DNA from: Prunus persica
Lineage: Eukaryota > Streptophyta > Magnoliopsida > Rosales > Rosaceae
Assembly: GCF_000346465.2 (NCBI RefSeq)
Contig: NC_034012.1
Location: 1,699,134 to 1,763,133 of the forward strand
Direction: 5' to 3'
Length of the DNA: 64,000 bases
Shown here: positions 58,601-64,000 of the stretch, piece by piece
How the letters are laid out: every line of letters begins with the position of its first letter
Numbering within the stretch: position 1 is the stretch's first letter
Translations under genes and position numbers: made by a program
Notes under the pieces: model-generated
The model's input: only the letters and a program-made list of their open reading frames with translations
The model's database searches: none
Told to the model about the DNA's origin: nothing

Positions 58601-59626
58601 TTGCGTCGCTACATTATCTATTATATTGGAACAGTTGTTTGATGTGAACATTCCTCTAATTTGTCTTAATGCCTATTTGTTTTTCAGGAAGATATCGCTG
58701 CCATATTCCGAAAGGCGGACAAGGATAATTCAGGAACACTCACAGTTGAGGAATATAAAGCAGTGATTAATGATATTTTTGAAAGGTATCCTCAAGTGCA
58801 GCTTTATTTGAAGAGCAAACAGATGAAGAATATGGTTGATCTTTTGAAGGAAACACCGGATGTTTCAAAAGGATCCGCAGAGCTGAATATTGAAGATTTC
58901 AAAACAGCTCTTTCAAAAGTGGATTCCCAGATGAAAAATCTTCCAGCTACAGGCCAGGTATCATGCGTTTTTATACACATTTTAGTATATTATTTATTGA
59001 AGGCATGTCTCTCCACTTGCATGTCTCATTTCCCTCTCAATTGGCATATTCCAGGTTGCTGCTCAACAAGGTGTCTACCTTGCCAAGTGTTTTAACCGAA
59101 TGGAAGACTGTGAGAAAAATCCAGAAGGTCCTCTCAGATTCCGTGGGGAAGGCCGCCATCGGTTTCGCCCGTTTAGGTATGAGTTAAATTGAAATCTGTG
59201 TGTGTTTTTCTGAAGCCATGCTTTGCGATTGGATGAAACCTAACTGTGAACATTGCCATTGTCTAATCTTACTATTCTTCCTGAAGGTACAAGCATCTTG
59301 GACAATTTGCTCCTCTGGGTGGAGAGCAAACAGCAGCCCAGCTTCCTGGGGATTGGGTATCGATCGGCCACAGCTCCCAGTGGCTTTGGTATTCTGTTTA
59401 TACAAGGTACCGTGTGACTTTTTATTTATTTCCTCTCTTGGTTGTTGAGCTGAAATTTCAATTTCAATCCCCTGTTGGTTGTTGGATATAAACAGAGATT
59501 GATTTTTCTCTTTTGACTGTTTCATTTTAACAATTCAGCAAACAAGTGAGCTGGCGCAACAGGGCATTGGTGGTAACAGACTGGGTTAGGCGTTTCATCT
59601 GGGGGAGGGATTCAAGTCGCATTTGA
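55628..59626 (+). CDS. NDB2/NDB3-like: External alternative NAD(P)H-ubiquinone dehydrogenase, NDB type with EF-hand
   Basis: Ten exons encode 587 residues: 55628-55716, 56550-56838, 56920-57126, 57321-57571, 57760-57982, 58112-58216, 58688-58957, 59055-59176, 59287-59406, 59539-59626. The N-terminus is basic and hydrophobic (targeting/anchor). The FAD-binding Rossmann motif VVVLGTGWAGTSF lies at about 65-77 and the NADH-binding motif VVGGGPTGVEFA at about 232-243. An EF-hand of the form DKDNSGTLTVEE sits at 399-410 with all canonical calcium ligands. The C-terminus SWRNRALVVTDWVRRFIWGRDSSRI is the NDB membrane-association end. NDB enzymes sit on the outer face of the inner mitochondrial membrane and oxidise cytosolic NADH or NADPH without proton pumping, under calcium control. 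NDB3 versus NDB2 cannot be decided here. Confidence 0.96.
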
Positions 59627-60693
59627 GGCACATTTCATTTCAATTCAACTGCCAGAAGCTATCTTATCTTAACAAGAGAGTTTTGACAAATAAAGAACAA
59701 GTTTTGTTTTCCGGATTCAAGTGGTTGGTTGATTGACGAATGAGTTCAGGTGAAGAAGAAGCAGCAGATCCTTGATGTAGTAGTTGTATCGGATTCGTCG
59801 ACTCACCTCGCCATTGTTTTTATTTTTTATTTTTTATAGTCCTCTTTAAATATACGGATATTATATCCCTAACCCTTTGCTGCTGTTACTGGAATGATTA
59901 TGTGTGGGATTTGAAGGTCCCAAATTTTGCAGTTATATTCCGTCTTATTTTTGTTGGGTGGGTGGTGATGTTTTATTTATTTATTGAAAGGACGCAGATT
60001 TACGTTCCCAATTGCAAGTTGCAAACTTTGTAAGTGAGATGTGATATTTTGGTCACTTCTTGAATGTGCGGACGAAAACAGGAGTGCAGGTTTTGAGATG
60101 AAACCGATCCGGATTGGATCGCGCACACCATACTTTTCATGAATTGTTTAATTCAAAGAAGAAATTGATTGATTCCTTCAGCAGAAACTACAAGTTTTAT
60201 TTGAGACATGACATCCGATCAAATTTCCTTGTTTTCTACTATGAGTCAGAGGAATTGGTTCCAAAACCGCTTAGAAATGAACTGAACTGAACAATGAAAT
60301 GAATTGAATGGACTACACGGATGAACAACTGAGATCCGATCAGCAGCTGCCACGTGCAAATCCCCACGTTGCCGAGCCGACAAATAATGGACAAGTTTAT
60401 GGAATCCACCATTTTATATGGACACTCAGAAAAGAGGACCGTTGGTAGAACATGGGCTTGCTAAGCTTTAGGGGGGACAAAGAGAGATGAATATTACACT
60501 CTTACAGTAATTAACTTCGTTGGTGACGTCTAATCACCTCGAGGAAGTTTTCGTTCATCCATAGATTACATTCTAGCTGGTTAAACAAATAATAATTTAA
60601 TTAACTAATCACCATTACTAGATCCCTAAACCATTAATTTTCTCTGCTGCTGCTGCTGCCAACTATTTGCTTCTTTCTCCTCCTTCTCCAGCT
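59627..60693. other. NDB 3' UTR and distal AFB upstream region
   Basis: NDB 3' UTR to about 59900, then AT-rich DNA leading to the TRIM element. A CCACGTGCAA motif lies at about 60351 and a TGCTGC run near 60644. No further gene is seen. Confidence 0.5.
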
Positions 60694-61039
60694 TGAAGGA
60701 AATTGAGGTTCCACCTCAAAACCAATTGGCAATGGGGGAAGTTGCCCAACTCCTTATAAACTCAGGCTAGGTCCCTTAACATTTCAATGTGGGACAAACA
60801 CTCTCAACACGCCCCCGCACGTGTGGCGAACTTTCAAGCCTAACACGTGAACAACACATATTGGGTGACGTGGGAGCACGTGTGGCCGTTGGGCCCAACA
60901 CGTGAAGCCTTGCTCTGATACCATGAAGGAAATTGAGGTTCCACCCCAAAACCAATTGGCAATGGGGGAAGTTGCCCAACTCCTTATAAACCCAGACTAG
61001 GTCCCTTAACATTTCAATGTGGGACAAACACTCTCAACA
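60694..61039 (-). mobile_element. Complete TRIM retrotransposon (terminal-repeat retrotransposon in miniature)
   Basis: Two 116-bp direct terminal repeats, 60694-60809 and 60924-61039, each begin TG and end CA and differ at about three positions. They enclose 114 bp of internal DNA. The element is flanked by the 5-bp target duplication CAGCT (60689-60693 and 61040-61044). On the minus strand, TGGTATCAGAGC (60923-60912) directly follows the right-hand repeat and matches the primer-binding site complementary to initiator tRNA-Met. A G-rich tract (GCGGGGGCG) before the other repeat is the polypurine tract. There is no coding capacity, as expected for TRIMs. The internal part holds four CACGTG motifs and one TGACGTGG. 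Confidence 0.95.
60810..60923. promoter_or_regulatory. G-box cluster inside the TRIM element
   Basis: CACGTG occurs near 60819, 60844, 60878 and 60899, with TGACGTGG near 60867: five ACGT-core sites in about 90 bp, roughly 235-315 bp upstream of the auxin-receptor start codon. G-boxes are bound by bZIP and bHLH factors such as ABFs, PIFs and MYCs. Regulatory activity is inferred. Confidence 0.6.
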
Positions 61040-61133
61040 CAGCTCAACCTCCATATTCTGCGCATTTTCAGACACAAAGGACAAAGCCCTCTTCTTCTCT
61101 TCTCTTGCTCTGCTCAGACTGAGCTCTGTTTTT

Positions 61134-63320
61134 ATGGATTCAAAAATAAAGAAGGTGCTGGAGCAGCTCCTGGGCCTGGGCCTGGTTAACTTTCGCAAGG
61201 ACCGGAGCTCGGTCTCGCTGGTGTGCAAGGACTGGTACGAAGCGGAGCGGTTGTCTCGCCGCCACGTCTTCATCGGAAACTGCTACTCGGTGTCGCCTGA
61301 GATCGTGACCCGGCGGTTTCCGAACATTCGGAGCGTGACCCTGAAAGGGAGGCCGCGGTTCTCGGACTTTAATCTGGTCCCTCCGAATTGGGGCGGCGAT
61401 GTTCAGCCTTGGCTTGAGGTGTTCGCCTCCGAATGCCCACTCCTGGAGGAGCTGAGGCTGAAGAGGATGACGGTGACTGATGAGAGCCTTGAGTTTTTGG
61501 CTGTTTCGTTTCCCGACTTCAAAGCTCTCTCGCTTCTCAGCTGTGACGGGTTCAGCACTGATGGCCTTGAAGCCATTGCCACTCACTGCAAGTAAGTGTC
61601 TTTCTGGATTTGGACCCTTTTCCAGTTTTTGAGTTTTCATTGTTAAGTGTTTTTCGATTGGTTTTTGGGTTCCAGAGATGAGATCTGAGAGACAGAGAGA
61701 GTAATGGTTGACGAAAAGAATTCATCCCTGATTTATAACTTTTTGAACAAAATCATTTGGTTACAGGAATTTGATTGAGCTCGACATACAGGAGAATGAC
61801 ATTGATGATAAAAGTGGGGACTGGTTAAGTTGCTTCCCTGAAACCTTCACATCATTGGAAATACTAAACTTTGCCAGCCTCAATAGCAAAGTTGATTTTG
61901 ATGCTCTTGAGAGACTTGTAAGTAGGTGCAAATCATTCAAGGTGTTAAAGGTTAATAAAAGTGTAACCCTGGAACAACTACAAAGTCTTCTTATCCAAGC
62001 TCCTCAACTTTTGGAGCTCGGCACCGGCTCATTTTGGCAAGAGCTCACAGCTTCTCAGCATTCACAACTTGAAAGAGCATTTAGCAACTGCAAGAATTTG
62101 CACACCCTCTCTGGCTTATGGGAAGCAACGGCCCTTTATCTCCCAGTTCTGTATCCTGCCTGTACAAATCTCACTTTCTTGAATTTGAGTTATGCTACTT
62201 TGCAAAGTTGGGACCTTGCTAAGCTTGTTGCTCATTGCCCACTCCTCCGGCGCCTTTGGGTAAGTAAATTTCCCATTTATTTCCTTTTCTACATAATAGC
62301 TTCTTCATTTTGAAAATGCTAATCTATCAAGGTAGATGAGAAGGAAACACACTATAATCTTTACAATAATGACATGGTACATAATTGGGGTTTTGAAATC
62401 GTTACTGTTTGACCACACTGACGAAATAATAACTTAATCCTCTCTTTGATTGGCTTATTTATTTTTCTAAACACTGCAAGTACATCTACAACTGTTGACT
62501 GAGAAGATATGTTGACTATTGAAATCCTCAGGTGCTAACTCTTGATATCAAATTTTTGATACAGGTCCTGGACACAGTGGAAGACAAAGGGTTGGAGGCT
62601 GTTGGATCTAACTGTCCTTTGCTTGAGGAACTCCGTGTTTTCCCTTCTGCTCCTGACGGTGATGATATTATCGATGGGGTGACTGAATCTGGGTTTGTTG
62701 CTCTGTCTTATGGCTGCCGAAGACTCTGCTATGTCCTCTACTTTTGTTGGCAGATGACTAATGCTGCTATAGCAACCGTTGCACAAAACTGCCCTGATAT
62801 CACCCACTTTCGTCTCTGCATAATGAACCCAAGGCAACCAGATTACCTAACAAAAGAGCCTATGGATGAGGCTTTTGGGGCAGTGGTGAAGACGTGCTCT
62901 AAACTACAAAGGCTTTCAGTTTCAGGTTTATTGACCGACCTTACATTTGAATACATTGGGAAACATGCCCAAAATTTGGAATACCTTTCAATAGCCTTTG
63001 CGGGAGAAAGTGATTGGGGGATGCAGTGTGTGCTGGATGGTTGTCCCAAGCTCAAGAAACTTGAGATACGGGACTGCCCATTCGGGGATGTGGCTTTGCT
63101 GTCAGGTTTAGAGAAGTATGAATTTATGAGGTCAGTTTGGATGTCAGCCTGCAATGTGACAATGAACGCGTGTCGCTCATTGGCAAGTGAGAGGCCAAGA
63201 TTGAATGTTGAGGTAATGAAGGATGATGGGAATGATGAAAATCAAGCTGACAAAGTCTATGTTTACCGTTCTGTTGCTGGGCCAAGAAGGGATGCCCCGC
63301 CTTTCGTTCTCACGTTTTGA
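61134..63320 (+). CDS. AFB-like: TIR1/AFB-family auxin receptor with degenerate F-box
   Basis: Three exons encode 568 residues: 61134-61591, 61767-62259, 62565-63320. After the F-box remnant (KVLEQLL, residues 7-13; SSVSLVCKDW, 25-34), leucine-rich repeats run to the C-terminus. Many TIR1 hallmarks are present: KRMTVTDESL (110-119), FRLCI with Arg400 (TIR1 Arg403), RLSVSGLLTD with Ser435 (Ser438), AFAGESD, LEIRDCPFGD. The end APPFVLTF resembles AFB2/3 rather than TIR1. TIR1/AFB proteins bind auxin and Aux/IAA degrons within an SCF ligase or, for AFB1, drive rapid non-transcriptional responses. Oddities: no FP motif, Lys7 where TIR1 has Glu12, two extra residues in the F-box loop, Arg75 for His78, and no intact miR393 site. 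The exon 3 acceptor is 62564, with an alternative at 62531. Clade assignment within the family is unresolved. Confidence 0.93.
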
Positions 63321-63663
63321 AGATTGAAGCCTATTGTGCTCACCCCTTTGAAGCTTACAAAATACATGGTAATCTCTCTCCGTCCCTCTTCCTCTCATTT
63401 AGTCACACATACCATGTTGCAAGTCTGAGGCTCTTATCACACACAGTTAACATTGAAAGTGTGTGCATGCACTATTAGCATATATTCATCAAGTTAATTG
63501 CTTAAAGTTTAGTGCTTCTTAGTTCTGTATTCTATAATGTTAGTTGACTTAAGTAGCAAGAAAATTATCATCTTAGTTACCATTATACTAGAATGATAAG
63601 ACAAGTTAAACAGTTAGTGATATGTCTTGTTGAGGTGCCAATTTGTGGATGATTTCTTGTTTG
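63321..63663. other. AFB-like 3' flank
   Basis: AT-rich sequence with probable 3' UTR. No ORF or repeat is seen before the NDB-derived fragment. Confidence 0.5.
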
Positions 63664-63997
63664 AAGATAGGAACATCTTGGACAATTTGGTCCTCTGGGA
63701 TTGGGATGAGAGCAAACAGCAGCATACAGCTCCCAGTGGCTGGCTGGGTTGAATCGGACATAAACAGATTTTGATTCTCAGTTTTACTCGTGTGTTTGAA
63801 TATTTTGCTTCCTAAACAAATCAGCTAACGGATCAGGGCATTGTTGATATCAGACTGACTGGGATAGGCGTTTCATTTGGGAGGAGGGATTCAAGTCGCA
63901 TTTGAGGCATCTGACAATTTAACAACCAGAAGCTAGATCTTTGACAAGAAAGAACAAGTGATGTTTTTCGCATTCAAATAGTTGTTGGACTCGTGGA
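63664..63997 (+). pseudogene. NDB 3'-end pseudogene fragment
   Basis: Bases 63670-63745 match NDB exon 9 (CATCTTGGACAATTTG, GAGCAAACAGCAGC, CTCCCAGTGGCT) and 63820-63908 match NDB exon 10 (CAGGGCATTG, GTTTCAT, GGATTCAAGTCGCATTTGA) plus the following 3' UTR. The frame closes early (HLGQFGPLGLG then stop), part of exon 9 is deleted, and the rest of the NDB gene is absent, so it is non-functional. It lies in the same orientation as the intact NDB gene, beyond the AFB-like gene. It runs to the window edge, so its right limit is unknown. Confidence 0.85.
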
Positions 63998-64000
63998 TAA

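Noticed and set aside
60694..61039. Cassandra-type TRIM with 5S rRNA promoter
   Set aside because: No 5S A box or C box sequence was found in the repeats, so it is another TRIM family.
61140..61640. 166-residue minus-strand frame across AFB-like exon 1
   Set aside because: Shadow of the GC-rich receptor exon; no domain and no splice or promoter support.
62521..62564. Alternative acceptor (CTCAG near 62531) for AFB-like exon 3
   Set aside because: It would add non-conserved residues between LRRLW and VLDTVEDKG; the 62564 acceptor joins the conserved segments exactly.
1..64000. CRISPR arrays, operons, rRNA genes or bacterial features
   Set aside because: None seen; the window is plant nuclear DNA. 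No known miRNA precursor sequence was recognised either.

Overview
The window is nuclear DNA of a eudicot plant. Genes are split by many short AT-rich GT-AG introns, intergenic DNA is AT-rich with small transposons, and every recognisable protein belongs to a plant family. Protein similarity as I remember it, plus the repeat landscape, suggest a woody rosid, possibly Rosaceae; the species is not certain. Thirteen apparently intact protein-coding genes, one tRNA, two gene-derived pseudogene fragments and four or more small transposable elements can be supported. Exon models were built by hand from splice sites. For every multi-exon gene the summed exon length is a multiple of three and the reading frame is open.

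Layout from left to right: a non-autonomous long-TIR DNA transposon (1-540); a SYP12-type Qa-SNARE (minus, 944-1855); a 14-exon VAL3-type B3/CW transcriptional repressor (minus, 3189-10479); a repeat-rich gap with a dead papain-like protease fragment (about 13158-13487); a sphingosine kinase (minus, 14105-17695); a gap with a Tourist-like MITE; a NOL12/RRP17 rRNA-processing protein (plus, 20122-22581); a calmodulin-binding CBP60B-type factor (plus, 24095-27923); APC4 of the anaphase-promoting complex (minus, 28949-35034); a tRNA-Asp(GTC); a WRAP53/TCAB1-like WD40 protein (plus, 35691-39493); an F-box/LRR protein (plus, 40977-42639); an FBS-type stress F-box protein (plus, 45039-45798); an hnRNP U-like SPRY/P-loop protein (plus, 47187-49698); a membrane protein of unknown role (plus, 52046-52984); an external NAD(P)H dehydrogenase of the NDB type (plus, 55628-59626); a TRIM retrotransposon (60694-61039); a divergent TIR1/AFB auxin receptor (plus, 61134-63320); and a decayed copy of the NDB 3' end (about 63664 to the window edge).

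The genes are not an operon, but their order is informative. From memory, VAL3, sphingosine kinase, APC4, the WRAP53 homologue, FBS2 and NDB3 lie in the same order in Arabidopsis At4g21550-At4g21490. The SYP124/125, NOL12 and FBS1 homologues lie on Arabidopsis chromosome 1 duplicates. The window therefore looks like an ancestral block that Arabidopsis later split between duplicated copies.

The most striking part is the right end. The TIR1/AFB-family protein has a degenerate F-box, with lysine where TIR1 has Glu12 and no FP motif; this resembles Arabidopsis AFB1. It also has arginine where TIR1 has His78, and its miR393 target site is destroyed. A complete 346-bp TRIM element with a 5-bp target duplication ends 95 bp before its start codon and carries four CACGTG G-boxes. 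The gene lies between an intact NDB gene and an NDB 3' fragment. A second notable feature is a U12-type intron inside the VAL3-type gene.
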